The notes: generated by a model not told the origin, from the letters alone. A stretch of 64,000 nt of DNA from DAOTUB01 sp034437455 (GCA_034437455.1 DAOTUB010000225.1:1-64000), one strand, 5' to 3'; counted from the first letter of the stretch, positions 9,140 through 17,862 are shown. A program made the numbers and translations.

Positions 9140-9198
9140 GAGCATACACGTTAATGAGAGGATGCCCCCTCTCCAGGGATTGAAAGAGGAGATGAAAC

Positions 9199-9531
9199 AT
9201 GGCTCGATGGATTGAAAAGGGCTTTTTGTTTGGGTTGGGTGTTTTGACACTGACCCGCGATCGGGCGGTTCAGTTTGTGAACAGGATGGTCGAAGAGGGA
9301 GAGGTCAAATTGGAGGAAGCTCCCGAAACCATTGACAAACTGGTGGCCCGGGGGAAGGAAGAGCGCGAGGAACTGCGCAAATTGGTGCGCGAGGAGCTTG
9401 ACAAAGTGCGCGACCGCGCGCCTCTGGTTTCCCGGAAGGATTTCGAAGAGCTGAACCGGAAAATTGACGAGTTGGCCGCCGCGGTTGAGGAGTTGACGGG
9501 TGAGAAACCGAAGAAAAAACAAACCGGTTGA
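9199..9531 (+). CDS. phasin-like coiled-coil protein
   Basis: A 110-residue helical protein with a hydrophobic start (KGFLFGLGVLTLT) and then a highly charged coiled coil with heptad-like leucines (EELRKLVREELDKVRDR). It ends in a basic tail (EKPKKKQTG). This matches the polyhydroxyalkanoate-regulator/phasin-like family (COG3937 type). The start has GAGGAG seven bases upstream. The stop overlaps a possible TTG start of the patatin gene (TTGA). Adjacent phasin-like and patatin genes suggest action at a lipid or granule surface, but this is inference. Confidence 0.6.
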   Translation: MARWIEKGFLFGLGVLTLTRDRAVQFVNRMVEEGEVKLEEAPETIDKLVARGKEEREELRKLVREELDKVRDRAPLVSRKDFEELNRKIDELAAAVEELTGEKPKKKQTG

Positions 9532-10454
9532 CCATCTCGACCGGGAAGGGATTTGATAGATTGGAATGGATAGAAACACCGCCTCCCAAAGTCGGGCTGG
9601 CCCTCAGCGGGGGCGGCGCGCTGGGACTGGCTCACATCGGTGTGCTCAAAATCCTGGAACAGGAGAGCACACCGATTGATTATCTGGCTGGCACCAGCAT
9701 GGGCGGCATCGTCGCAGCGGGATATGCATCCGGCCTGAGTCCTACTTTTCTGGAGCAAGAGACGCTGCGCATGGCTAACCTGCGCGGCCTTTTGACCCTG
9801 GCCGACCCCTCGCTGCCCCGGCGTGGATTCTTTGAGGGCCAGAAAGTGCGCGAGTACCTGATCGGCCATCTGGGGGATCGCACCTTTGACGAGCTGCGGG
9901 TCCCGCTGACGCTGGTCGCCTCAGATCTGAACAGCGGGCGGGAGGTGTTCATGCGCGAGGGTCGGCTGGTGGACGCTTTGCGAGCCACCATCGCGCTGCC
10001 GGGCGTCTTTACCCCGGTGGAACGGGATGGGCAATTGCTCGTGGATGGCGGTCTCCTCGACAATCTCCCCGCCGACGCCGCGCGTCACATGGGCGCCAAC
10101 ATCGTCATCGCCGTGGACGCTGCCACCAAGAACAGCACCACGTCCTCGCTGGTCGAGGCGCTCCATCAGCGTCGCTACGTCCCCAACGGGCTGGTGGATA
10201 CCGTCGAAGTACTGTACCGCTCGCTGGGTGTGATGATGGTAGAGATCACCCGCCGTCGGCTGGCAGAGGCGCAGCCCGAGGTCATCATCCGGCCGACGAT
10301 CCCCCAGGGCGTGACGGCGTTCACGGGCTTTTCCCGCGCCAGCGAGATCATCGCCGCCGGAGAAAAAGCCGCGCTGGAGGCCCTGCCGCGTATCCAGGAA
10401 CTGTTGGCCTCTTCTATGTCGGATACCCCTTGCCGCTCATCTGTGGTAGAATAG
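9528..10454 (+). CDS. patatin-like phospholipase / serine lipid hydrolase
   Basis: Patatin-fold lipid acyl hydrolase of up to 308 residues. The oxyanion loop SGGGALGLAHIGVL is at residues 27-40, the nucleophile elbow GTSMG has Ser57, and the catalytic Asp lies in DGGLLDNLP near residue 173. These form the complete Ser-Asp dyad. No signal peptide is seen, so it is probably cytoplasmic and related to the RssA/YlbK group. The start is uncertain: TTG at 9528 overlaps the upstream stop (TTGA), and a second TTG at 9564 would give a protein starting just before the conserved core. The C-terminal region has HTH-like helices but no extra domain. Confidence 0.8.
   Translation: MTISTGKGFDRLEWIETPPPKVGLALSGGGALGLAHIGVLKILEQESTPIDYLAGTSMGGIVAAGYASGLSPTFLEQETLRMANLRGLLTLADPSLPRRGFFEGQKVREYLIGHLGDRTFDELRVPLTLVASDLNSGREVFMREGRLVDALRATIALPGVFTPVERDGQLLVDGGLLDNLPADAARHMGANIVIAVDAATKNSTTSSLVEALHQRRYVPNGLVDTVEVLYRSLGVMMVEITRRRLAEAQPEVIIRPTIPQGVTAFTGFSRASEIIAAGEKAALEALPRIQELLASSMSDTPCRSSVVE
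10444..10452 (+). promoter_or_regulatory. extended -10 element before the AarF-like gene
   Basis: TGGTAGAAT (10444-10452) is an extended -10 box (TGn plus TAGAAT) ending eight bases before the ATG at 10461. Transcription would begin at or next to the start codon, giving a leaderless message. No ribosome-binding site is seen before that ATG. There is no good -35 at normal spacing. Confidence 0.45.
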
Positions 10455-10460
10455 GGCGCA

Positions 10461-12140
10461 ATGGCCCGTTTGTCTGTCCGCACCGTCCGGCATCTCCCAC
10501 GCTACCGCCAGATCGCCCAGGTACTCATCCATCACGGCCTCGGCGAGCTGGTGGATCTGTTGGGGTTGCGTTCCTACCTGGCGCTGCCTCGACGGTTGGT
10601 ACGCCGCCGACCTCCGGCAGACGCTCCTCTGGGTGCTCCTCGCAGACTGCGCCTGGCGATGGAGGAGCTTGGCCCCACTTTTGTCAAACTGGGCCAGGTA
10701 CTCAGCACTCGTCCCGACCTGCTTCCCCCGGCCTACATCGCTGAATTGACCAAACTCCAGGATACAGTCCCCCCAGAGCCTTGGAAATCCATTCAAGCGC
10801 AAGTTGAGTCTGAGCTGGGAGCACCGTTGGAGGAACTGTTCACCACCTTCGATCCCGATCCCATCGCCGCTGCCTCGCTGTCTCAGGTACACAAGGCCAT
10901 CCTGCCTGATGGTTCAGAGGTCGTCGTCAAGGTACAACGGCCAAACATTGAGACCACCATCAAGGTTGACCTGGAGATCATCACCGACGTGGCACATTTG
11001 CTTCAGGAGCGCACGCCATTGGGCGAGATTTACGATCTCCCGGGGGTCGCCGAGGAGTTTTCTGCGACGCTCCAGGCCGAATTGGATTTTTACCGCGAGG
11101 GGCACAACGCCGACCGCTTTCGCGCCAACTTTGCCGACGAGCCTTATCTCTACATCCCGCAGATTCACTGGGAGTTCACCACGCACCGCGTGCTGACGAT
11201 GGAGCGCATCCGCGGGATCAAGGTCGACAACATTGAGGCGCTGAACGCGGCGGGCTACGATCTCCACAGCGTCGCTCTGCACGTGGCCCACATGATTATC
11301 CAGAAAGTTCTGGAGGATGGTTTCTTCCACGCCGACCCCCATCCGGGCAACTTTGTCATCATGCCCGGAGAGATCATCGGCGCGATGGATTTTGGGATGG
11401 TGGGTTACTTGAGCCGCCAAATGCGAACCGATCTGATCCGACTGTACATCGCCGCCGTGCAGATGGATGAGGATGGCATTGTGAACCAGTTGATTCGCAT
11501 GGGCATAGTCGGCGGCGTCATAGATCGGACGGGACTACGACGCGACGTAGCGCGATTGCTGCGCAAGTATCATGGGATGCCGCTGAAAGCCATACGGGCG
11601 CGCGAGACGATCGAGGAGATCATGCCGATCGCCTTCCGCCATCACCTGCAACTGCCGGCGGAATTGTGGCTGCTGGGCAAGACGCTGGCCATGATGGAGG
11701 GCGTAGGGCTGAAACTCGCCCCCGACTTTGACATCTTTGCCGTCTCGGAGCCTTATGTGCGGCGCTTTATGTGGCAACTGGTCTCCCCGCGCGCTTGGGG
11801 GCCGACGTTACTCAAGGGAGCGGGCGATTGGGCCGATCTGTTGAACTTGATCCCCCGCGTCGGCTCGCAACTCTTGACCCGCGTTGAGCGCGGGGAGCTG
11901 GAGCTTACGCTCAACCACAAGGGCTTGGATCAGGCGCTGGTGCGGCTGGACCGGCTGGCGAATCGGCTCGCGCTGAGCATGCTGCTGGCCGCGCTCATCG
12001 TCGGGCTGGCCATGCTCGTGCCGGCCTTTAATCTGGCCGAGCAATGGGGGCTGGCGACACTACTGGTCATCGCTGGCTTTATCGGCGCCAGCCTGCTGGG
12101 ATTGTGGCTCATCTTTTCCATCTGGCGCTCGCAGAGATGA
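10461..12140 (+). CDS. AarF/UbiB-family atypical kinase
   Basis: A 559-residue ABC1/ADCK/UbiB protein. The family-defining KxGQ motif is FVKLGQVLSTRPD (K76-Q79), followed by an Ala-rich nucleotide loop (AAASLSQVHKA), the ion-pair lysine in VVVKVQRP, the catalytic loop HADPHPGN near residue 290-297, and the metal-binding DFG near 311. The C-terminus has two predicted membrane helices (residues about 500-555), as in UbiB. Members are tied to quinone or lipid metabolism at membranes. The upstream patatin may hint at lipid handling, but no ubiquinone or menaquinone gene is nearby. It ends 24 bp from the convergent FAD oxidoreductase gene. Confidence 0.85.
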   Translation: MARLSVRTVRHLPRYRQIAQVLIHHGLGELVDLLGLRSYLALPRRLVRRRPPADAPLGAPRRLRLAMEELGPTFVKLGQVLSTRPDLLPPAYIAELTKLQDTVPPEPWKSIQAQVESELGAPLEELFTTFDPDPIAAASLSQVHKAILPDGSEVVVKVQRPNIETTIKVDLEIITDVAHLLQERTPLGEIYDLPGVAEEFSATLQAELDFYREGHNADRFRANFADEPYLYIPQIHWEFTTHRVLTMERIRGIKVDNIEALNAAGYDLHSVALHVAHMIIQKVLEDGFFHADPHPGNFVIMPGEIIGAMDFGMVGYLSRQMRTDLIRLYIAAVQMDEDGIVNQLIRMGIVGGVIDRTGLRRDVARLLRKYHGMPLKAIRARETIEEIMPIAFRHHLQLPAELWLLGKTLAMMEGVGLKLAPDFDIFAVSEPYVRRFMWQLVSPRAWGPTLLKGAGDWADLLNLIPRVGSQLLTRVERGELELTLNHKGLDQALVRLDRLANRLALSMLLAALIVGLAMLVPAFNLAEQWGLATLLVIAGFIGASLLGLWLIFSIWRSQR

Positions 12141-12164
12141 TGTCCGCCGCTCACTTGGAGGTAG

Positions 12165-13550
12165 TCACAGTTGCCCCGACTCGTCCCACTCTTCCAGCAG
12201 CTTTTGATACGCCGGATCCTCGTACCGCTCCAGCAAGAACCAGGGCGCGTAGGACGGCAACTCGCTTCCCGTCAGGTGAGCGGCCAACAGTTCCCCCGCA
12301 GCGCAGCCGACCATGATGCCAAATCCGGAGAGCGCGGCGATGATGTACGCGCCCTCGACGGGCAACGGACCGATCAAGGGCCGGTTCTCGCGGGTCTTGG
12401 CATAGTAGCCGCTGTCGACGGTCGGTTTGGGAAGCCTGTCGAAATAAGCCCGTAGGCCGGGGACCATTCGGGAGAGGCCCCGCAGCACGATCTCGGGATA
12501 GTGCGGATCCGATGGCGGCGGCGGCACGACGGGTTCCATCGTCTCGACGTCGTAGGTCCACAGCGTGAGCTGTGTCTGGCTGTCGGCGCCGCCTTCGACG
12601 ATGCCGTGGGGGCCGGGAGGGAACGGTTCGAGCAGCCAGCGCGTCTCCTCCGACTCGGCCAGCGCGGCGCGCTCCTCCTCCGACCAGGGGAGCATCTGCG
12701 GATCGGCCCAATAGTACAAGGGCGCACTGCGCGACACCACGCCCAGGTGATCGTTGAAAGCGATCTTGGTATGCAGTTCACAGGAGATGGGCAGATCAAC
12801 CCCCACCATCTGCCCGACCTGCTTTGCAAAAGGGCCGGCGGCGTTGACAAAGTTTTCCGTCGAGATCGTCTGCGATCCGGCCTCATCGCTCAAGCGCACG
12901 GCTTGCACCCGCCTGCCGTTCACGTCCACCCTCTCCACGCGAGCGCACATAAACCTGGCGCCACGCTCTCGCGCCTGCTCCAGCAGATACATGCCCAACT
13001 GTTGCGCGCTTATCCGGCCACACCGCCGGGTGTGCAGCGCGGCGGCCACGCGCTCGGTGAGAAACGGAAAGTGCTCCAGGATCAGAGCAGGGTCGAGAAT
13101 CAAGTCCGCGCCGGTCGGCAGTCCCTCGAACCCTTCGGGCGGGGCAGGGACGTAGGTCGGATCGCCCGGCTGTCCAGTATGGACACGCAAGGGACCCGCC
13201 CCCAGCGAGCATGATTCCTCTGCAACTCGGCGAAAATCCGGGATGCGGGCGGGATCGCTGGTGACAAAGAGATAGCCCCGGCGATTGAGATGAAAGACGT
13301 TGCCCGTCTCGTGGGCCAACTCCTCCATGATGTCAATGCTGCGGTTCGACAGGCGGACCATCGCGTCACCCGGTCCGGGCCACCAGTTGCGGTAGCACTC
13401 GGTGGATTTGTCGCTCGTCAAGCTGAGCGGCGGGCGCTCGTCCACCAGGATCACGTCCTCGACGCCGCGCCGCACGGCCAGATGGTAAGCCGCGCTGATC
13501 CCGGCAATTCCGGCGCCACAGATAACAACTTCAGCGGTCAGTGTAGTCAT
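12165..13550 (-). CDS. FAD-dependent oxidoreductase, DAO / sarcosine oxidase beta-like
   Basis: A 461-residue flavoenzyme of the D-amino-acid-oxidase superfamily. The N-terminal Rossmann motif is VVICGAGIAGISAAYHLA (residues 8-25). The STECYRNWWPG segment and the FVNAAGPFAKQVG motif in the middle resemble sarcosine/dimethylglycine oxidase beta-type proteins, and the C-terminal FAD contact is IIAALSGFGIMVGCAAGELLA. No partner subunit is adjacent. The substrate is probably a secondary or tertiary amine, which could connect functionally to the methylamine-type cluster at 27-32 kb, though that link is only inference. The ATG at 13550 is the first start. The spacer to the divergent gene at 13688 is 137 bp. 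Confidence 0.8.
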   Translation of the reverse strand: MTTLTAEVVICGAGIAGISAAYHLAVRRGVEDVILVDERPPLSLTSDKSTECYRNWWPGPGDAMVRLSNRSIDIMEELAHETGNVFHLNRRGYLFVTSDPARIPDFRRVAEESCSLGAGPLRVHTGQPGDPTYVPAPPEGFEGLPTGADLILDPALILEHFPFLTERVAAALHTRRCGRISAQQLGMYLLEQARERGARFMCARVERVDVNGRRVQAVRLSDEAGSQTISTENFVNAAGPFAKQVGQMVGVDLPISCELHTKIAFNDHLGVVSRSAPLYYWADPQMLPWSEEERAALAESEETRWLLEPFPPGPHGIVEGGADSQTQLTLWTYDVETMEPVVPPPPSDPHYPEIVLRGLSRMVPGLRAYFDRLPKPTVDSGYYAKTRENRPLIGPLPVEGAYIIAALSGFGIMVGCAAGELLAAHLTGSELPSYAPWFLLERYEDPAYQKLLEEWDESGQL

Positions 13551-13687
13551 CGTTTCTCCTGTCTTGAGCTTTTCTCACCACGTCCAACAGTATACACCGA
13601 TCGCGCTCCCCGCGCCAGAATCTCCAATCCCCACAATGCAACTTCTTTGCCCGAAATGCGTATTTAAGTTGAGGAGGTAAAAAAACT

Positions 13688-14092
13688 ATGAAACTACTTA
13701 TTCGTTGGGTCATCACCAGTCTGGCGCTCTTTGCAGCGGCCTGGCTCGTGCCGGGCATCGTCGTGGATGGAAATGGCTGGGGCGTCTACGCCGCGATGGC
13801 CATCATCCTGGGACTGGTCAATGCCATTGTGCGCCCGCTGCTCAAGCTCATGACCTGCCCGCTGATCATTCTCACGCTGGGTCTTTTCGTTCTGGTCATC
13901 AACGGCCTCACGCTGTGGCTGTCCTCGACCATCGCCGTCAACTGGTTCAACGTTGGCTTTTACGTGGACGGCTTCTGGTCGGCTTTCTGGGGCGCGCTCA
14001 TCGTCAGCGTCGTCTCGGTCGTGCTCTCGGCGCTGGTCAAGGATGACGAGGAAAACAAGGCCAGTCACACGAGGAGAAACAAGCATGACTGA
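13688..14092 (+). CDS. phage holin family 4 / YvlD-like membrane protein
   Basis: A 134-residue membrane protein with four predicted helices: residues about 7-25, 30-48, 53-75 and 95-117. Family hallmarks are the LVNAIVRPLLKLMTCPLIILTLGLF block and the NGLTLWL segment. The name comes from distant similarity to phage holins, while bacterial members are chromosomal and of unknown function, often beside PspC. An excellent ribosome-binding site (GAGGAGG) lies ahead of the ATG at 13688. It overlaps the pspC-like gene by eight bases, so the pair is an operon that probably serves cell-envelope stress. Confidence 0.8.
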   Translation: MKLLIRWVITSLALFAAAWLVPGIVVDGNGWGVYAAMAIILGLVNAIVRPLLKLMTCPLIILTLGLFVLVINGLTLWLSSTIAVNWFNVGFYVDGFWSAFWGALIVSVVSVVLSALVKDDEENKASHTRRNKHD

Positions 14093-14276
14093 CGATCGCA
14101 AACTACGACGGCAAAACGGAATCGTGGCCGGCGTCTGCGGCGGATTGGGAGCGTTCTTTGGCATCGGCGCGGGATGGTTCCGCCTGGCGTTCCTGATCCT
14201 GATGATCCCAGGCGGCTTGCCGGGCCTGGTGCCCTACTTGCTGCTCTGGATCATCATCCCCCGAAAGCGGTGGTGA
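14085..14276 (+). CDS. PspC-domain small membrane protein
   Basis: A 63-residue PspC-domain protein. LRRQNGIVAGVCGGLGAFFGI is the conserved start, followed by one long hydrophobic stretch (FRLAFLILMIPGG and LVPYLLLWIIIP) and a basic end. The ATG at 14085 has GAGGAG 9-14 bases upstream and overlaps the previous gene. PspC domains occur in phage-shock and envelope-stress proteins. The single-domain form without PspA or PspB in the window suggests a small accessory membrane protein. Confidence 0.8.
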   Translation: MTDDRKLRRQNGIVAGVCGGLGAFFGIGAGWFRLAFLILMIPGGLPGLVPYLLLWIIIPRKRW

Positions 14277-14293
14277 TAATAGGCGCGATCCGG

Positions 14294-14321
14294 TTGCCAA
14301 CAACACCGGGTGTGCTACAAT
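14294..14321 (+). promoter_or_regulatory. promoter without a following protein gene
   Basis: TTGCCA (14294-14299), 16-bp spacer, TACAAT (14316-14321). Transcription would start near 14328. No convincing ORF begins downstream for over 900 bp, so the product is probably an RNA. Confidence 0.5.
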
Positions 14322-14328
14322 CAAGCGG

Positions 14329-14480
14329 GAAGCATTGAGAGGCGTACTCAGCACATTGCGCGGAGGCTCCTGGGAAATCGGGAGGAAAGATGCTCGCTGT
14401 GCGTTCCACGGCAGCCTCCTCCCGGACGGTTTTGGCGACGACGTGGGGCTTCGGGTGGCTCTCGCTTTCTGAATGCTGGA
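14329..14480 (+). ncRNA. candidate structured RNA of unknown class
   Basis: The stretch after the orphan promoter can be closed by AGCATT (14331-14336) with AATGCT (14472-14477) and GAGAG (14337-14341) with CTCTC (14459-14463). Internal helices are possible between GGAGGCT and AGCCTCC and between GGGAGGA and TCCTCCC. The long-range, rod-like pairing and about 150-base size resemble a 6S-like RNA in outline, but I cannot match a consensus. No strong terminator was found at the 3' end. The boundaries are approximate. Confidence 0.3.
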
Positions 14481-14635
14481 CGCTGTGCCCCTTAAGCCAT
14501 TATTGAGCGGCTTGATCCAGGGTAAAAGTTTGTAGAATCGAGAGTTTTGAGGTTATGAAGACGATACCACTGCCCGACGTGATTATCATATTGCTCGGCG
14601 TTGTCGCTATGTATACGCCGTGGTTTCAGTTGCGT

Positions 14636-14815
14636 AATCCGGGCCATGCCGACCAGCGAATCCAATGGATGCTGACCACCTGTTCCGGGCCATGTCGACC
14701 ACCTATTCCGGCGGCATGGCATCCATTTTTCGGGAACACCGGAATCAATCGTATGGCTGAACTGGCGCACGATGTTCCAACGCGGTTCCGGCGTTACTGA
14801 CATCCTTATACCGGA
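14636..14815. repeat. repeated-motif remnant resembling an IS terminal region
   Basis: The motif GACCACCTNTTCCGG recurs (near 14676 and 14697), with related TTCCGG or CCGGAA words at about 14745, 14786 and 14812. Tandem TTCCGG/GGTCAGCA-like words are typical of the multiple terminal repeats of IS21-type elements. No transposase reading frame survives. The assignment is weak. Confidence 0.3.
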
Positions 14816-14935
14816 ACAGGGTGACGTGGTTTGACTCAACCCAATGACTTTAGAATCACCATGAACTCCGTTTACCCAGAAGGACGAAAATGTAACGGCT
14901 GTGGATCTATTTTGGGAGAAGATTGTTCAGCAAGG

Positions 14936-15150
14936 CCTCCGACCGTAGCTAGGCATACTCGGTCGGGCGACGTCCCGTAGGAACCACCGCCACTACGGGG
15001 AGACCTCGCCCAACGGTAGGGCTATTTTCAGGGGAGAAGTTCACGCCCCTACGGGGTGCCACGAAAGATGAAAATGTAGGGCGATTTTGCTAATCGCCAG
15101 GGTCGGATAACGTGCAACCTCCGGTTGCCTGCCGACCTACAGAGTTATTT
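14936..15150. repeat. cluster of palindromic dispersed repeats
   Basis: Several hairpins lie in a row. GGGCGA plus TCCCGTAG (from 14966) pair with CTACGGGGA and TCGCCC (to about 15012). A CCCCTACGGGGTGCC word follows at about 15048-15062, and further self-complementary words lie near 15080 and 15110-15145. The CCGTAGGGGC core is shared with the in-frame elements at 27804-27845 and 29286-29327. No gene is supported. Confidence 0.55.
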
Positions 15151-15205
15151 TGGAAGGAGACAACGGAGACAAGTCAAATTCAACCGGCAGGGGAGACGTT
15201 GATTA

Positions 15206-15250
15206 GACAAACAAACTCCCGCTGGCAGGCAACATAGAATCCAGCGGGAG
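15206..15250 (-). terminator. intrinsic terminator after the GAF histidine kinase gene
   Basis: On the minus strand CTCCCGCTGG (15241-15250 complement) pairs with CCAGCGGGAG (15216-15225 complement), a 10-bp GC-rich stem followed by TTTGTTTGTC. It lies 36 bp past the kinase stop codon. Confidence 0.8.
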
Positions 15251-15286
15251 CGGCCAGACGAGACGTAATAATGGCTACTGCATCAA

Positions 15287-17455
15287 TCAGCGAACAATCT
15301 CCGCTAGCGCAGCCGGTGTGTAAGGTTTGAGCAACACATCTCGAGCGCCAAGCTGCATCAGCTTCATCGTTCGTTCCACCCGCAGGCTGGAGGCGACGAC
15401 GGTGGTTTTATCGCTCGCGCCAGCCGCTTTCAGATCCTTCAACACCTCCGTGCTGCCGGTGGTCTCCAGCGCGTCGTCCAGCAGAACGAGGTCGAATATG
15501 GCCGGGTCAACCTCCCCATCTGCTGAGCGGACCACGGTGTTTCCGGCGTTCCTCAGCGTTGTCTCGGCAAAGCGGCTCCACCTATCGCCGTCGTCAATGA
15601 GCAGAATGGACTTGTCGGCCGGTAACTCGGCGGGTGAGAGAGAGCCGTCAAACACGGGAAGCAATAACTCAAACACCGCTCCACCGTCGGGAGCGTTGGC
15701 AGCCGATACCTGGCCGTCCATTTGCTGGAGAATCTGCAACGTGGCGGACAGGCCCAGCCCGGCGTGCTTGGCTCCTTTGGTGGTGTAAAAGGCGGCCCAT
15801 ATTTTGTCCAAATCCTCCTCCGGGATACCCGCGCCGCTGTCGGCGATGCGCACGGCGACGAAGCGCCCATCCTCGGTCGGAGCAACTTCTACGGCAATCT
15901 GTTGCTCGTCGGCCCCTTCCATCGCCTCCAACCCGTTTCTCAGGACGTAGCTAAAGGCACGTCTCAGTTGAGTGGTATCCGCCAGCGCCAGAGGCAGGTC
16001 GGGGACGACAGTGTAACTGATCACCTCAGCCGGAACCCTCAGCGTCACTGCTGCATCCTTGACCACGTCGTCCAGCATCGCCAGGCGGGGTTTTTCCTCG
16101 CGAGCCGGACCGATCAGATGTTTTTGCACAGAAACGATCAGCCGGGCGCTATCGGCAATCAGCGTCAAGTCCTCGCGCATGGACTCGATCAGGTCGGGTT
16201 CCGCCTGGGGCAGACGTTCCAGGTCGTCCTGCAACCGGCCAACGCCGCTCGAGATGGGCAGCGCCTTGTTGCCGATCCAATGGATCGCCTCGATGGTGGC
16301 GGTGGCGATGGCCTCGAACGTCTTGGTGCGCACCAGTTCGGCGTGGGCGGCCTCCAGTTCCTTGAGCAGCCGGGCGTTATTGATGGCGACTGCCAGTTGA
16401 TCGGCCATCGTTTGCAGGCTGGTGATGTCGTCGTCGTTGAAAGCGGCTTCCTTGGTGCTCTGCACCGTCAGCGCGCCGATGGCTTCGTCGCCCACGAGCA
16501 ATGGCAGGGCCATCTCGGAGCGCGTGTCGGGCAGATGGGGGTTCTTGAAGTGAACCGGTTCCTCGCCCACGTCCAGGGCGATGAGCGCCTGGCGCCGTCC
16601 GGTGGCGGCGCCGATCATCGACTGGCCGCCGACCTTGAGCCTGTGCTCCTGGGCGACCATGGCAGCGCCGGCCTCTCCCCGACCGGTGCGCAACACCGCC
16701 CATTCCTTTGTTTCGTCGAGCAAAAACACGCCAGCGTAGTAAAAGCCGTAGACGTCGCAGATGATGTCGACCGCCTTGCTCAACAGTTCATCCCTGTCGA
16801 GGATGGAGGTGACGTCGTACCCCACCTGGGCGGCTGCCTCTAGCAACCGCGCGCGCCGCTGGGCCTGCTCCAGCAGGCTTTGATTTTGAGCGTGGAGTCG
16901 GGCGTTGTGAATTGCGATGGCGAGTTGATCGGCCATGGCCTGCAGGCTGGTGATGTCGTCGTCGTTGAAGGCGGCTTCCTCGGTGCTCTGTACCGTCAGC
17001 GCGCCAATGACGCGGACGCCTCCGTCCGCGTCGCCCACGAGCAATGGCAAGGCCATCTCGGAGCGCGTGTCGGGCAGGTGCGGGTTCTTGAAGTGAACCG
17101 GTTCCTCGCCCACGTCCAGGGCGATGAGCGCCCGGCGCTGGCCGGTGGCGGCGCCGATCATGGAGAGACCGCCTACCTTGAGTTTGTGCCCCTCGGCGAT
17201 CATCTTGGCGCCGGTCGAGGCGAGGCCGGCGCGCAGCACCGCCCACCCGTTGTCCGATCTATTTTGGGAACCGACCTCGTCAATCAAGAACACACCGGCG
17301 TAATAAAAACCATACGCATCGCAGATAATGTCAACGGCCTGGTTCAACAGTTGCTCCAGATCCAGGATCGACGTGATGTTGTGACTCACCTGAGCCGCAG
17401 CTTGCAGGAGAGTGGCGCGACGTTCGGCTAGCCTTGTGTTGTTTTCCATAATCAT
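15287..17455 (-). CDS. tandem-GAF hybrid sensor histidine kinase
   Basis: A 722-residue cytoplasmic sensor kinase without membrane helices. Domain order: GAF1 (about 10-190), GAF2 (about 200-370), a dimerisation helix with the likely phospho-His in IHWIGNKALPIS (about 393), an HATPase domain (N-box VLRNGLEAM, G1 DSGAGIP, G2 GLGLSA, about 470-605), and a C-terminal receiver-like domain (615-722). The receiver keeps LLIDD, LVLLDD and a KPY lysine motif. The two GAF domains are nearly identical at both protein and DNA level, pointing to recent duplication or gene conversion. GAF1 alone contains two short insertions (see findings). The start overlaps the stop of the response regulator gene (ATGA), so the pair is translationally coupled. 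The ligand is unknown. Confidence 0.82.
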   Translation of the reverse strand: MIMENNTRLAERRATLLQAAAQVSHNITSILDLEQLLNQAVDIICDAYGFYYAGVFLIDEVGSQNRSDNGWAVLRAGLASTGAKMIAEGHKLKVGGLSMIGAATGQRRALIALDVGEEPVHFKNPHLPDTRSEMALPLLVGDADGGVRVIGALTVQSTEEAAFNDDDITSLQAMADQLAIAIHNARLHAQNQSLLEQAQRRARLLEAAAQVGYDVTSILDRDELLSKAVDIICDVYGFYYAGVFLLDETKEWAVLRTGRGEAGAAMVAQEHRLKVGGQSMIGAATGRRQALIALDVGEEPVHFKNPHLPDTRSEMALPLLVGDEAIGALTVQSTKEAAFNDDDITSLQTMADQLAVAINNARLLKELEAAHAELVRTKTFEAIATATIEAIHWIGNKALPISSGVGRLQDDLERLPQAEPDLIESMREDLTLIADSARLIVSVQKHLIGPAREEKPRLAMLDDVVKDAAVTLRVPAEVISYTVVPDLPLALADTTQLRRAFSYVLRNGLEAMEGADEQQIAVEVAPTEDGRFVAVRIADSGAGIPEEDLDKIWAAFYTTKGAKHAGLGLSATLQILQQMDGQVSAANAPDGGAVFELLLPVFDGSLSPAELPADKSILLIDDGDRWSRFAETTLRNAGNTVVRSADGEVDPAIFDLVLLDDALETTGSTEVLKDLKAAGASDKTTVVASSLRVERTMKLMQLGARDVLLKPYTPAALAEIVR

Positions 17456-17862
17456 ACACCCTCGTTTCGTTCATTGATGATATCGTTCACGATCTCGACC
17501 AACTCGGCCTCGCGCCCTTTGACAAAGTAGGTCCGCGCGCCGCGCGCAACCGCCTCTTTGGCCCGGCCCACTTCGTCAAAAGCGGTAAGCACGACGATGG
17601 GCAGGGCGGTATCCATTTCCAGGAGCCTGCTCAATAATTCGAGACCGGCATTGGGATCGTGTTGGCCTTTCAAGTTGGGCATGTGTAAATCCAGAATGGC
17701 GACGTCAAACGGTTTGCCATCGGTCAGAGCTGATTCGAACAAAGAGAGGCCGGTGCTTGTATCCTGAGCCGTCTCAATGTCAAAGCCAGCTCTCAGTAGC
17801 GTCTTTTCTATGCTGCGTAGGACGAGTCGCTCATCGTCCACCAGCAAGATCTTTTCATCCAT
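17452..17862 (-). CDS. single-domain response regulator
   Basis: A 136-residue receiver domain without an output domain. The acidic pair is in ILLVDDERLV (D9, D10), the phospho-acceptor in VAILDLHMPN (about D56), Thr in VVLTAFDE and the conserved Lys in YFVKGREAEL. The linker HMPNLKGQHDPNAG is a little longer than usual. It immediately precedes and overlaps the tandem-GAF kinase gene, so it is the likely phospho-partner. An ATG start is at 17862 with AAGGATG upstream. The 277-bp region ahead holds a possible TATACT box near 17965 but no clear -35. Confidence 0.85.
   Translation of the reverse strand: MDEKILLVDDERLVLRSIEKTLLRAGFDIETAQDTSTGLSLFESALTDGKPFDVAILDLHMPNLKGQHDPNAGLELLSRLLEMDTALPIVVLTAFDEVGRAKEAVARGARTYFVKGREAELVEIVNDIINERNEGV

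Noticed and set aside
15722..16843. Plus-strand 373-codon open frame
   Set aside because: Antisense to the GAF histidine kinase, whose domains are clear.
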